Below, in pieces: positions 33,904 through 45,395 of a stretch of DNA of 64,000 nucleotides (positions within the stretch are counted from its first letter, which is position 1; each line of letters opens with the position of its first letter). The notes under the pieces were generated by a model. The model ran no database searches. It saw only the letters and a program-made list of their open reading frames with translations, and had not been told where the DNA came from. The translations under genes and the position numbers were made by a program. The stretch comes from Ochotona curzoniae. Lineage: Eukaryota > Chordata > Mammalia > Lagomorpha > Ochotonidae. The stretch spans positions 10,972,001 through 11,036,000 of the forward strand of contig NW_024464918.1 of assembly GCF_017591425.1 (NCBI RefSeq), read 5' to 3'.

Positions 33904-34744
33904 AGATTTATTTATTCATCTGCAATGTAAATATCACAGAGCACAGTTCTTTGCAAATAAATCTGTTAAACTGCCAAGTTCTCTTATTCAAGAACTATGT
34001 TTTAAGCAGCATTTGTGCGATAGGGATGACTTTAAGTTCTGGGAATGTGAAGAGAAGTCAAAACAAATACATTATGACTCAATAGGGCCTGTGAGTGCAG
34101 AATTAATAAGCTCTGTGAAGACAACTATGAAGTAAGTAATCATATACAGATAAGGGAAAATTTAACTATAATTTATTGATGTAAAATAAGTAAGTACTAT
34201 GTAAAAGTTATGTTGTAAATTGAGTTAGTAAGATCAGAAAACATCCTTGGCAAAGTAATTGAATGATTAGATTTCAATGCTGTTGTAAATTTTTCTATTT
34301 TTCTTCCTGTTGCTAATTTTGTTTTATGGATTTTCATCTACAGATATAGTGACTGTGTAATATGAATTATCACATCCAGATGTGGTGATAAAATGCAGTG
34401 TGCATCTCTACTTCTCTATCAAAGATAGACTCCCATGAAACTGTTAAATATATCTGGATAATAGGATGATGGACTCTCTGCTGTTGTCTATACCTACAAT
34501 GTCAGGATATACTTAACTAGCAGAACAATGGATTGATGGATTTAGGATTGTTTGTGAAGGATTATGCTATTGTAATAAATTGAGGGGGACCATTTGTGGC
34601 AGTAATTTGGGAAGGGGGTAAGGGAAATCCAGGAGCCTATTGAATTGTATCATAAAATAATAATAACAACAACAACAATAATAATAACACATGGGGGAAA
34701 GAATTAGCAGAAGCTAGCTAAATTCTGTGGCCTGACTCTTCGTG
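33904..34744. other. No gene seen; possible old L2-related piece and an AAT/AAC repeat
   Basis: TAGGGATGACTTTAAGTTC to about 34100 vaguely follows the ancient L2-linked phrase GCTGGGGATACAGCAGTG. A trinucleotide repeat sits at 34654-34688. Confidence 0.35.
34654..34688. repeat. (AAT/AAC)n microsatellite
   Basis: AATAATAATAACAACAACAAC followed by AATAATAATAAC. Two related trinucleotide blocks in one tract. Confidence 0.9.
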
Positions 34745-35045
34745 ACCGCCTTGAATTCATATGCTGCAAATTAATCACCTTAAATGCATGTGCTGGTGTT
34801 GCCAGGTGGGGCATTTGAAAGTTGCTTAAAACATGATAATGAAATCCATATAACTGTGATTAGTGCCTTATAAATGAGACCCAGGGAGGTGACTTGCCTC
34901 TTGCACCATGACAGGGCAAAAATGAGAAGATGCCATTAACAAGGTGAAAAGTAGACACTGATCAGATAACAAGTCTGTTCTTGTCTTGATGCAGAACTGT
35001 TAGAAATTTCTGTTTAGAAACTGTCCCATCTCTTATCTTTTATTA
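34745..35045 (+). mobile_element. Probable ancient LTR-type repeat
   Basis: TTGAATTCATATGCTGC, ATTAATCACCTTAAATGC, ATGTGCTGGTGTTGCCAGG, ATTAGTGCCTTATAAATGAG and AAGATGCCATTAAC follow, in order, the mammalian repeat phrase AAATGCATGTGGTGGTG...ATTAGTGCCCTTATAAAAGAG. I am sure of a known ancient repeat but not of the subfamily. Confidence 0.5.
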
Positions 35046-35059
35046 CAGGGATCTGATAA

Positions 35060-35460
35060 ATCTAAGACATTAAGGGAAGTTTGAAGAGAGGTGTTATTTC
35101 ACGGAAGGTAGGAGAGGCCCAGGATAAGGATCTGACGGATGGAATGAAGGCCAGCGTGGTTGGAGTTCAGCGAATGTGGGATAGGCTGATATGTGATGCT
35201 GCTGGGGATCTTAGTAAGGATCAGGTTATGTAGGGCCTGTAACTGGATGTAAACGATTCCCCACCCCTACTTTTTTGTTAGCAACAATTGAAGGGTTTTA
35301 AAAATAAGGTGTTGCTGGTAGTAACATAATTATGTTTGCCTTTTGAACTCAGGTTAGAATATGAAGAAGTGGAAGATAGGATTGGGTCATCAAATACCTT
35401 AGTGAAGAGGCTATAGCTGTAGGCCTGTTGAACTCTGGACACCTATGGTTGGGGAGATAG
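35060..35460 (-). mobile_element. Ancient mammalian repeat, family not named
   Basis: GAAGGCCAGCGTGGTTGGAG, TCAGGTTATGTAGGGCCTG and GAAGGGTTTTAAAAATAAGG correspond to a widespread old repeat (CCAGTGTGGCTGGAGCAGAG...ATCATGTAGGGCCTTG). It lies in the opposite orientation to the copy at 26.6 kb. Confidence 0.5.
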
Positions 35461-35498
35461 TGGTAGATTTTTCTTAAGATTTCTTTGCTTTTATTTTT

Positions 35499-35803
35499 TT
35501 TTAAGATTTATTTTTATCAGAAAGTCATATATACAGAGAGGAGGATAGACATTGAGGAAGATCTTCTGTCCATTGATTCACTCCCCAAGTGGCCATAACA
35601 TCAGGAGCTGAGCCAAGCTGAAGCCAGGAACCAGGAGCTTCTTCTGGATCTCCCATGAGGGTGAAGCATCCCAAGGCTTTAGACTGTCCTCGACTGCTTT
35701 CCCAGGCCACAAGCAGGGAGCTGGAAGGGAGAAGAACTGGCTACTATATGGGATCCCAGTGCAAGTAAGGCAGGAACTTCAGTCACTAGGTTACTGCCTA
35801 GTC
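35499..35803 (-). mobile_element. CSINE
   Basis: Antisense: AAGATTTATTTTTATCAG, CATATATACAGAGAGGAGG, TCTTCTGTCCATTGATTCAC, AGCCAGGAACCAGGAGC, GACTGCTTTCCCAGGCC, GCAGGGAGCTGGAAGGG, GTTACTGCCTAGTC. Nearly complete, with a small deletion before the B-box complement. Confidence 0.85.
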
Positions 35804-35851
35804 TCGGTGGATAGTTTTGATAGCAGGGTTCTTGCTGTTACATCAAATTAG

Positions 35852-36085
35852 GTAAGGCTGCCGCCTGTGGCACCAGAGTTCTATATGGGCACTGATTTGA
35901 GTTGTCATTGCTCAATGACAATTGTCATTGTGCCTTGGAGAGTGACAAAGGATGGTTCAAAAGCTTGGGTCTCTGCAACCAGACCCAGGAGTTCTTGGCT
36001 CCTTGTTTTGAAGTCACAGCTCCAAATATTGTGGCCATTTGGTGAGTGAACCTGCAGGTGGAAGAATTCTCCAGCCTTTTCCTCC
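35852..36085 (+). mobile_element. Old CSINE, truncated at both ends
   Basis: GGCACCAGAGTTCTATATGG, AAGCTTGGGTCTCTGCAACC, GGAGTTCTTGGCTCC, GTGGCCATTTGGTGAGTGAA and CCTGCAGGTGGAAG are a sense CSINE body. The head and A tail are gone. Confidence 0.6.
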
Positions 36086-36449
36086 AACTCAGCATTTAAA
36101 ACAAAAGCATGGTAGTTCTGATCATTATTGTTATTGCTATGGTTCCCCTGCCAGATTATCAGACTATTTACTTTCTTCCTTTTGAGTGAGGATCAATAGG
36201 CAGTGTTAGATGTATGACTGAAATGAGACAGCAGGATTCAATAGAGATCTGTAGGAAGAGCACTTGCTTTAGATTGATTTTTGGAGGAAGTCTTTATATA
36301 AGTGTCAGGGAAATGAGAGGAATTAGAGATACTCATTAGAAAAGTTGTTGGGCATGACATGTTTATCAGACAACAAAAAATATGTATAGGCCTTAAGGAG
36401 AAGAAACAATTGTTTCATCAATAGAAATGAGATCTACCAAAAGAAGGTC

Positions 36450-36760
36450 AGTCTATCAGATGAGTAATATCTGGGAGACATTGGACCTGAAGTCTTAGAG
36501 TAGTCAGATCTTATATGGTCTGGAAAACAATGGTTTGGGATATTGATTGATTCAGGTGCAATGAGAACAATGGAAGGATTTTACACAGAAAGGCGGTATG
36601 ATCTGATTTTACAATGTGCTATCTGGCCATTTGGTGACAAATGCATTTAGAGAAACAGAAATGAAAGCAAGAAGGCTGTAGAAAAAAGGCTACCATCATG
36701 ATTCAAGTATTATCTGTAGAAGCACTGGTTGTGTTAGTTAATGGGAACCTATTTCATTGC
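36450..36760 (-). mobile_element. Ancient mammalian repeat, second copy
   Basis: AGATCTTATATGGTCTGG, GGTGCAATGAGAACAATGG, AAGGATTTTACACAGAAAGG and GGTATGATCTGATTTTAC follow the same old repeat as at 35.1 kb (phrase GCAATGGGAAGCC...AGTGACATGATCTGATTT). Confidence 0.5.
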
Positions 36761-36969
36761 AATTTGTACTAAAAACTCTTGTTTTGCTTTCTATGGAAAT
36801 ATCTAACAATTGGTCACTTGCTGAATTCCTTTTACAGTACTGTTTTCCAGTCTCTCAATAGTCTTCCTCTTTGAAGTTGAATCTCGTGTTGTTCCATTTT
36901 TAGTGCTAAAGTTAACTGAAAGAGCAACACACACATACCTGACCCCCTACCATCTCCCCTCACCACAAA

Positions 36970-37235
36970 CACACCCTGAGAAAGAAATGTCTTCTGTTTC
37001 CTAGTTCACTCTCTAAATGCGTATTACACTCAAACTTAGACTCACATGACTTCACTCAACTCTTCCCCGTAACTGGCAGAGATTCATCATTTGAGCATTA
37101 ACTGGTGCCTGCTAGGGTGCCCATTGTCAGAAAGCTCCACTGGAAACTGGGACAGAACTAAGTGCAAGCTTTCTTATGTGGCATGTTGATTTCATAAGCA
37201 GCAGCCTAAGCCACTGTGCTAAAACACTCATCCCC
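36970..37235 (-). mobile_element. Old CSINE
   Basis: GAGAAAGAAATGTCTTCTG, AGTTCACTCTCTAAATGCG, CATTAACTGGTGCCTGC, AAGCCACTGTGCTAAAACAC. An antisense copy with high divergence. Confidence 0.5.
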
Positions 37236-39082
37236 AAACCAAGTTGTTTTAAACACAATTTGAAGATAAAACATGGCAAATTCCAGTGGAGAATCAGGCT
37301 GGCTTCTGTGATTGTCCATGTGTTAATACATGGTAACACAGATTGATCAGTAAGGAATAGGAATTTATTTATTCTAGTTTTACGTTGCATGATATTAGAA
37401 TTGAAACAGTTCACTTATAAATCTGTGCGGTAACGTGAGGTTTTCACATAATAGATGACTAAACAGTGTTTCATTTTACATTTTGAATAATTAAACATCT
37501 GTAGTAGAGTTTAAAATATCAGCTTACTTGTTTTTCCTGAAGGCCTGTGTTTTGCAGACTAGACAAGCGAAATTTCTAACTCATTTCTGCATTTTTGGAA
37601 AGTGTTTCTTTTTATATTTGCTCATCTTATCTTACTTACCATTATCTTCCTCAGATTATTAGCATTCAGGAAAGGAATTATTTTTTAATTGCTACTGTTT
37701 TCTTAAACAGAAACCTACTTCTGTGGATTACTTTAATATTTAAAGAAAGTTATTAGTTCCAAATTCTCTGTACTGAAAGGAAGTTGCTCCCTACTTGATT
37801 TTAATGTCTTGATTCCCAAAAAATCTTATTAGTTTGCTTGTTTTTTTTCTCATTTATACACTTACCATTAAAATAGGCTTTGAATCTGTGTTTGAATGGA
37901 AAAAAAAAACACCAAAACACTTTCTTAGATAAAAGAAATGATATCTACCGTAGTAGGCTATAACTGCACCGTGTCAGTTCCACTGTGCTTATGCTTACAA
38001 ATTGCAAATTACAGTTAGAAATTTCCTCTACAATTTTGCAGTTTGGATAGCCTTGAAATTATTTTTTATTTCTAGTCTTCTACAAACTTTACCTTTGTAA
38101 ATTTGTTTTATAAAAGCAAATTCTGAGGCCTACTTTTTTTGATAATACAGATGGTTGATATGTTTAATATGTATTACCATGTATGTGGAAGGAAAAATGT
38201 AGCCTTTATGACAACCTACGATGTAACCACACCATATGTTTTGGAAAACTGGCATGGTTTGTTTATTCCCTTTGGAACTGTCCTCGAAATTCTGGCCTTT
38301 ACGAAGTCAGGGATTGTATTTTCTAGTTTCCCTGACATACTCTAGTAACTTTGATTATACCGTAAATACAGTACCCAATCTGTCCGTAACTGATTTTCCA
38401 AATACTTACCACAGAGAGATTTTTTTGCCCAAGGTCATACAGCTAGGTTTTTTGCCCAAGGTCATACATGCCATCTTATTCCAAACTCTGTTCTTGGTCA
38501 TCTTGTATTATTTCAAAAAGAAATTTGTATTCTTGCTAGTGCTGGATGTTAACATTTTCATGCCACTTAGATTTATCTAAAATCCTGTAGCTAGAGATGT
38601 GCTACATTTGATATTAGCTCATTTGGAAGACTTTTTAATTCTCAAATAAATAGCATTATGCTCCTATTAAGCGCTAATGGCACTCTGTGATGTCTCTTTT
38701 CTTCTTGCCATAGTAGCATTTTCCCCTCATGTTCCAATTTAGTCTTAAAGAAAATAACAGAACAATTAATGTAAATTACTTTTTCAGATTGCCCATGTAG
38801 TCATTTTTTTTTTCCTTACGTTGTCTGAGTAGAGTCATCCTATCACATCCATTGTGAGTTTAAAAATAATAAAAATTAATTCTCCATTACTGGGAAATTG
38901 TTGATGCTTTTTCATTGTTCTAATAGCAAACTTTGGGCGATTTCATGTTTCCAGCTGGAATGAGATCCTGGCTTCTCCTTTGAGCACTTGAGACTTATTG
39001 TTTTATCAGATCCTTTTCCAAGCAGTAAAGCCAATTAAATCTTGTTACTTCAAGAAACTCTACTGGAATCTTTTTTTTTTTT
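37236..39082. other. No gene seen; AT-rich with one MIR
   Basis: The 114-codon plus-strand frame at 38236-38580 passes through the MIR-like segment and the T-rich flank. Nothing suggests a gene. Confidence 0.5.
38395..38555 (+). mobile_element. MIR core with a tandem duplication
   Basis: The MIR signature TTGCCCAAGGTCATACAGC occurs at about 38427-38447 and is repeated as TTTTGCCCAAGGTCATACA about 28 bp downstream. The following CATCTTATTCCAAACTCTG fits the MIR 3' part. Confidence 0.65.
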
Positions 39083-39363
39083 AAGAAAATATTTCCAGAT
39101 TTATTTGAAAGACAGACTTAGAGACGGGGTGAGATGGCCTCCATTGCTTTGGCTGGGCCAAGTTGAAATCAGTAACCAGGAATGTAATCCTGGTTTCTCA
39201 TGTGGGTAGGGGCCAAAGTACTTGATCCATCTTTTACTGTCTTTCCAGGCACATTAATAGAAAGCAGGATCAAAACTGGAGCGGCTAGGACTAGAATCAG
39301 CATCCATATAGAATGCTACTGTCTCCTGTGGTAGCTGAACTCACTAAGACACATTGCTGGACC
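39083..39363 (-). mobile_element. Old CSINE
   Basis: CAGATTTATTTGAAAGACAG, GGCTGGGCCAAGTTGAAATC, GTTTCTCATGTGGGTAGGGG, CTGTCTTTCCAGGCAC, GGAGCGGCTAGGACTAGAA, ACACATTGCTGGACCC. Full-length antisense copy of the older type. Confidence 0.75.
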
Positions 39364-39579
39364 CTATGGTGGCATCTTATCATTCAGGGGCACTGGAGGC
39401 TGGCTCTGTCCTTATGTGGGATCCTCTATGCTTGTGTTTATAGTGTCACCACCTGCCTTTCTTCCTGGACTCATTGTATATGTATCTTGTTCTCACTCTG
39501 TATGTAGCACCGAGGTATCCTTTCGTGTTTCCACTTGTGTCTTCCTATGGCTGTCTTTTCATGTACCAGCACTGTTGTA

Positions 39580-39651
39580 CAATGGTATTTCAAAAAGTTG
39601 GTGGAAAGTTAAGAAAAATCTAGTTTGTTTTGGTGCAAAATTTGTGAAGGT
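39580..39651 (+). repeat. Short dispersed repeat with TTCAAAAAGTTGGTGG
   Basis: ATTTCAAAAAGTTGGTGG, GTTAAGAAAAATCTAG and TTTGGTGCAAAATTTG form a short unit. A variant occurs at about 20484-20545 (CTTCTAAAAGTTTGTGG). I cannot name the family. Confidence 0.35.
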
Positions 39652-39668
39652 TAATTTTTGAAAGGCAG

Positions 39669-39704
<36 letters not shown>

Positions 39705-39918
39705 TTGCATCTGCTGGTTCACTCCCAAAATGTCCCCAATAGTCAAATCTCTGTCAGGCCAAAGCCAAAAGTCAGGAACTTCTCTCACATGGTTGACAGG
39801 AACCCAAGTACCTATTGACTCCCAGGATGTATGTTAACAGGAAACTGAAATCAATGTGGCTCCCAGACTCAAACCCAGGCACTTCTGCATGAAAGGCCAA
39901 TATCCCCAGCAATCTACT
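39652..39918 (-). mobile_element. Old CSINE with expanded GA tract
   Basis: TTTTTGAAAGGCAGTTACAG, then a GA tract, GCATCTGCTGGTTCACTCC, CAAAGCCAAAAGTCAGG, GGAACCCAAGTACC and CCAGACTCAAACCCAGGC. Antisense, diverged head. Confidence 0.75.
39673..39701. repeat. (GA)n microsatellite
   Basis: 28 bp of uninterrupted AG, grown from the CSINE purine tract. Confidence 0.95.
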
Positions 39919-41059
39919 CCTTTGGGATGTTTTTAGAAATATTGAGCCAGGGGTTAGATTTTAAGAGGATGCAATACAAGGAAGCCAGGGAAAGAGAAAG
40001 GAGTTCCCATCCTGCTGGAAGTAAAAAGAGGGCTGAATTTTTACTTTGCTTCAGTGTTGCTGAACTACTGTCTCTGTGAGAAACCTCTCCCACAAATAGA
40101 GCATAAAGAATTTGACCTTCCTCAATGTCATTTAAAAGGACTTTGCATTTTGAGCACAAGGAACTGAAGTCTTGTCTCATGTCTGTTTTGTTTAGGGTAT
40201 ATTTAAGAGCACAGTAGAAACAGCTCCACAAAGACTGAACTGGGCAAGTTGAAACTCCAAACCACTACTCTTTTTCATTTTGAGAATTTTCAGTAAGTTA
40301 TTTCGTTCTCAGGACATGATGTCCGTGTAATATTTTACTTTAGGCTCCTTGAATACGTTGAAACTATAAAACACGTCCATTATATTGGATAGTCTATGGT
40401 TTTGGATTTTCAATAAAATTTGTTTTCCTGCCTGCCTGCCAGCTCTCTAAAACCAAAGTTTAGATTACTTTAAATGATAAGATGCCTCTATTGTGCCATA
40501 ACAGAAAAGGGAACTTTAATTCTGTTCTAAGTACACATAAAAGGAAGAGGAGTTTGCTCTTCATCATTAGTAGCTAAAATCACACGATACATCTCACTTC
40601 CTGTCTATATCTTTGAAGAATTTTTAAATTTTGTATAATGAGTTTACCTACTGGTTTCTTTTGTTAGAGAGGCTGTACATGATGAAGGTACAGGTAAAAT
40701 ATTCTTTGAGAAAAGATTTCTCATTAATCGTGCTCCACCTCTTACTTCTGAGTTATATTATCTCATTTTGTGACTTTTGCTATATTCTCAGTGTGAATTT
40801 GAGATTTTTTGCTTTTTTTCCTCTTAATCTATTCTGAGCTACTTAAATACAGGGAATAATTATTTTCCAGATTATAAATTTCCCTGTTGTACAAATATAA
40901 TGAGGGCTCACTAAATATTTTTCTAAATATTTCAACTCAGAACATAAATAGGTGCATGCTAACAGCTGAAGGAGGAGGAGGGATAGACAGTACAAATCTT
41001 AATCTTGAAGCTATACATTTATAAGGGCTGTAGTTCTGACCACTTGGAAGGAGCTACTA
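39919..41059. other. No gene seen; AT-rich with an L2-like end near 40830-40930
   Basis: GAGGGCTCACTAAATATTTT resembles the L2 3' phrase GTGCTCAATAAATATTT. A (CCTG)n run of 14 bp sits near 40428-40441. The minus-strand frame at 39914-40231 shows no domain. Confidence 0.4.
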
Positions 41060-41350
41060 GAGATTTGTTTTTATTACAAAGTCAGATATACAGAGAGGAG
41101 GAGAGACAGAGAGGACGATCTTCTGTCTGATGATTCATTCCCCAAGTGACCACAACGGCCGGTGCTGTGCCAATCTGAAGCCAGGATCCAGGAACTTCCG
41201 TGTCTCCCATGCAGGTGCTGGGTCCCAAAACTTTGGGCCGTCCTTGACTGCTTTCCCAGGCCACAAGCAGGGAGCTGGATGGGAAGTGGAGCTGCCGGAT
41301 TAGAACTGGTGCCCATATGGTATCCTGAGGCGTTCAGGGAGAGGGCCCGC
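41060..41350 (-). mobile_element. Young CSINE, head partly missing
   Basis: Antisense: TTTGTTTTTATTACAAAG, CAGATATACAGAGAGGAGG, TCTGATGATTCATTCCCC, GACTGCTTTCCCAGGCC, GGGAGCTGGATGGG, TTAGAACTGGTGCCC, TGAGGCGTTCAGGGAGAGGG. The GCTAGGCC head segment is deleted; GGGCCC remains. Confidence 0.85.
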
Positions 41351-42604
41351 CAAATAGAAATTTAAATATTATTTGATGTAACATGTATGTAAGTTGGGGA
41401 GAATCAGAGGAATGACGGATGTGTGGTTGTGTTCTTGAAATTGTATCTTGTAATACAGAAAATATATCATCCTTTTTAGTAATTTTTAAAAAGCTGATAT
41501 ATACATATGTATGTAAAATCACAAATAACTAGAACAATTATTTATTCTTCTACACCAGAATTATTTTGATTGCAGGACCCACATACCCAGCAAAGATGAA
41601 CATAAATATTAATGCAAAGTTTTGTCATATATGGAGTAAATTCGGATTATATAATTGGCTTGTTACATTTTAGTCCAAGAGTTTAGTCTGAGAGTCCAAG
41701 AAAAATGCTATTAGCATTTTACTTTATTTTTTTTATTATAGTCAGTCAGTCTCTGTTTTACATGAAGAAAATATAACCAGCAAATGACAAAATTCTTTCT
41801 AATCTTTGAGCTTAATCTTTTTGTTTCATCTAAGATTCTATTTCTGAAACCAAAACTCATCTTTGGAGTACTAAGTTTACTATTTGAAGACAAACACTAA
41901 TGGAATTCTTCCACTGACTATCCCCAATTGATCCCATCTACTGCTCTTGCACATGTCGCTGCGTAATGAACAGCAGAGCCTGGTCATATGCATATCTTGC
42001 ATTAATTTTCATGAAAATCATATGAAGTAGAGAATAGACATCAAGATTAAGCCATGCAGTGCCACGAAAAGGAATGTGCTGCAGGAAATTTCAGGCATTG
42101 CAAGAGAGAGAACTTAAAATAATTGACTTTTGTTTGGTTAATGAAATAATAATAAACTAAGCTTATCTTTAGGAGAGAGCTTTTATATTGAACTAGTGAA
42201 GATTATGCATGAAATGTTGTGAGATCTTCCTAGAATATTAGAGTTTCATAAAATCTCAATTACTGACTTTTGAAGAGTAGCTGTAATGATGCTTTCATTT
42301 TGGCACAGGAAAAAAAACCTGGGTCAAAGAGAAGAAATGACTTTACAAGGAGAATATGTGTGTTGTCTTCAGGATGCTTGGTGAGGAGAGTGGAAAAGCA
42401 AGGACACAGGAGTAAGTAAACAAACCTATGCAAATGAATGAGGTTAACTGCATTTCATGAGGATCATGAATTGAAGAGGTGCTAAGGAAAGTGTGTACAC
42501 TTGATGCTTTATTTCAGCATTATGTTTACGACAATTTACAGATTTTAACTTGCTGCTTTCAAATTTCAGACTGTCTATACCCTGAACCTTATGAAATGCA
42601 TCAT

Positions 42605-42633
42605 AAAACAAAACAAAACAAAACAAAACAAAC
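42605..42633. repeat. (AAAAC)n microsatellite
   Basis: Five uninterrupted AAAAC units. Confidence 0.9.
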
Positions 42634-42983
42634 CTGTATCACTTGCTGCTTTCAAGTTTAAAATTTCAGAATTAAGTTTTTAGTGTTTTTTTTTTATCCT
42701 GACGCAAAATACATCTTTACGTAAAAAGTAGAATGTCAAAATAGTAAGGATGTGCTACAAAAGAATAAAAAGTTCTGAATAATCGAAGTGGGCAAAAATC
42801 AAGGTAGCCCACCATGAATGATCCCAGATTGTTGTCGATATCTTGGTAAGTATTTCGTTTATGGAAATGTAATTTCTAAAATTAAAAAAGAATTATTTTA
42901 GTCTGTTTTTAGTATTAAACAAAATTGAAATTAGGTAAAATTTGTCTTTAAAAATAGAAATCAACCCATAATATTAAAGGAAT

Positions 42984-43009
42984 ATTTCAATATTTCAATA
43001 TTTCAATAG
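42984..43009. repeat. 8-bp tandem repeat (ATATTTCA)
   Basis: Three consecutive ATATTTCA units. Confidence 0.85.
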
Positions 43010-44689
43010 CAACTAGGCATCTCTTGGTGATGATTCAGTAATATTTATGCCTTGCTCAATGATGACTAGCAGAAATGATTATTTCCAAATTAATAACCCT
43101 CTGAGAATACATTTAGTGTTGGGTTTGAGGGATTTTAATGAAGCAAATGACCTTTCTTGATTGTCAAAATTCATTTATGATGTCAAAATTTAAAAACATT
43201 TTGTAGTATAATTAATCAAATACCCATTAATGTATTTAATAGATATTGAATAACATTGCAATCTTCTGTAAAAAAATATTCTTCAGATTTTGTTTTCTTG
43301 GTTTTTCAAATCCTTCATATTGTTTCTTAATTGATGTTTTGAATAACAACATAAAGCAATCACTGAGTGGTTGCCTTTTTTGAAAGTTAACTGCTTAGTG
43401 CATTGCTCTAAACATGATAGACGTCTAATAATTATTTAATGAATAAATTGATGGGGACTTTACCTTCAAAATGTGTATGCTTAAGTTATGTATTTTGTAG
43501 TTCTTACATTGGGGGATTAAGTTCAAGTATTACCAAATTGAAACTGTGTAAATACTGTCATGGTTCCTATTGAGCACATATAGAGACAGGAATGTTTGAC
43601 CAGGGATATATCTAAGTTTCTTGATATAAGTAAGAGGCAAGAATCATTTTTTTTTTAATTTATGACAACTCATTGTATTTTGCCTTCTGCTTCAGGTAGT
43701 TAATTTAATGTAGTATGAGTGACTCTTTCCTATGACTCCAAAATCTCTTAAAATAACCTTATATATTTAAAAATTAAAATATTTTACTATATTTATGCAG
43801 TTTTTGAAGGTAAAACATATTGTTTTAATATCATAATAATTTTCCTAAATATTTGAGGTGTGTAGAACAAATAAGTTTTATTATAAAATCGTGTGTATAG
43901 TACGCAGAAACTAGCCTGACCAGTCAGAGCACTCTGTCATCAATCTTACTGTGTGTGTAAGAATTACAATTCTCTCAAGGAGAATTCAAGATCCCCTAAG
44001 GAACATGGGAATCTGTTGCTGGCCGGTAAGTCTGTTTCTGGGTCCAATATTCTACATATTCTTGAATTCTAGGCCAATTGACTTTATTCAATTGACATGT
44101 AACTTGTGGGAGTTTGAGATGGAAAACAGCTAAAAGCGCCAGTTAACTTAACTCCAAGATTAGAACGATCATGTTTGAGGTCCTTAGATAAAGAAATTTC
44201 CATTCCCGATCTGCTAGCTTATACTCATGCTGCTTGCTCAATGGCGAAAGACAACATGTATGATAGTGTGCGTGGAGTATTATGAATAATCTGAAGTAAG
44301 AAAAAATGTCTCATTTTATGTTCTGCCATTGATTTATTGAAACATATGCCTGTATGCATTTTGTATAAGAAATGCTTTTGTAGTAGGAGGTAATGGTATA
44401 GTTATATTAAAGAAGCAAAGATTTTTATTTATCCAGTCAGTGCTTTCTTTGAGCACCAGGTAAATAAGACTTGGGAGGCAACATAGATCAATCAAAAGAA
44501 CTAAGTGACCTAATGTGTCATGACATTATTGCTAAGTTTTATTCATCAGTGTTTGTGTCTTATCTCAAGATATTATGCTAAGGGAATTTAATCCATAATG
44601 TTTAGCCCTTTTATAATATTTTTATTGCTATAAATGCTTTATAACTATATCAAAGTAGGATGTGAGTATATCAAAATGATATTGTGTGG

Positions 44690-44870
44690 TCAAAATGGAT
44701 AATATTCAAGTAAAAGTTGGGTTTAAATTAGCTGCGTCACAGTAACTGTGTCACTTTGCGAATGTTACTATCCTTTCTTACCTTAACTTTTTCACCCTGT
44801 AAACTGAAGATAATCCTGCTTATCTTCTAGTCTTGTTTTAAGACCTAGGAGCATACCCAAGTCTTTCCTT
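44690..44870 (+). mobile_element. MIR SINE
   Basis: AGTAACTGTGTCACTTTGCG, AATGTTACTATCC, TTACCTTAACTTTTTCACC and CTGTAAACTGAAGATAATCC follow the MIR phrase GTGTGACCTTGGGCAAG...TCATCTGTAAAATGGGGATAAT. Confidence 0.65.
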
Positions 44871-45055
44871 AGCTGGCAATTCCTGGAACTAACTTTACTA
44901 ATTTGATAAAATAGAATTTATGCACAAAATTTTACTTTCAGAAGAGGTCTTTTCTGGGATTTTAAAAATTGTTTTTAAACAAAATTTATTTTTCATTTAA
45001 AGAAAATTAGACACACACATACAGACACGCATACAAATAAAAAAAGGAAAAACGA

Positions 45056-45395
45056 GGGCTCAGCGGTGTGGCCTAGCAGCTAAAGGTTCTTGCCTTGAAC
45101 GCACCAGGATCCCATAGGGGCACCGGTTCTAATCCTGGCAGCTCCACTTCTTATCCAGCTCCCTGCTTGTGGCCTGGGAAAGCAGTTTGAGGATGGCCCA
45201 AAGCCTTGGGAATCTTCCCCGTGTGGGAGACCTGGAAGAAGTTCCTGGCTCCTGGCTTTTGGATCAGTGCAGCACCGGCCATTGGGCTCACTTGGGGAAT
45301 GAATCATTGGACGGATGATCTTTCTCTCTCTGCCTCTCCTCCTCTCTGTATATCTGACTTTGTAATAAAAACAAATAAATCTTGAAAAAAGAAAA
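45056..45395 (+). mobile_element. Young CSINE (AATCTTCCCC subtype)
   Basis: Complete sense copy: GGGCTCAGCGGTGTGGCC, GCCTTGAACGCACCAGG, GGTTCTAATCC, TTGGGAATCTTCCCCGTG, ATTGGACGGATGATC, GTATATCTGACTTTGTAATA, AATAAATC plus A run. It shares diagnostic changes with the copy at 33575. Confidence 0.92.

Larger units (their letters stand above)
41351..45055. other. No gene seen; AT-rich with MIR, L2 and simple repeats
   Basis: About 3.7 kb. Recognisable parts are an AAAAC repeat (42605-42633), an 8-bp tandem repeat near 42984-43009, a probable L2 end at about 43390-43450 (GACGTCTAATAATTATTTAA) and a MIR at about 44690-44870. No open frame reaches 65 codons. Confidence 0.5.

Noticed and set aside
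39673..39701. Possible regulatory GAGA element
   Set aside because: The GA run is continuous with the purine tract of an antisense CSINE and is best explained as microsatellite growth.
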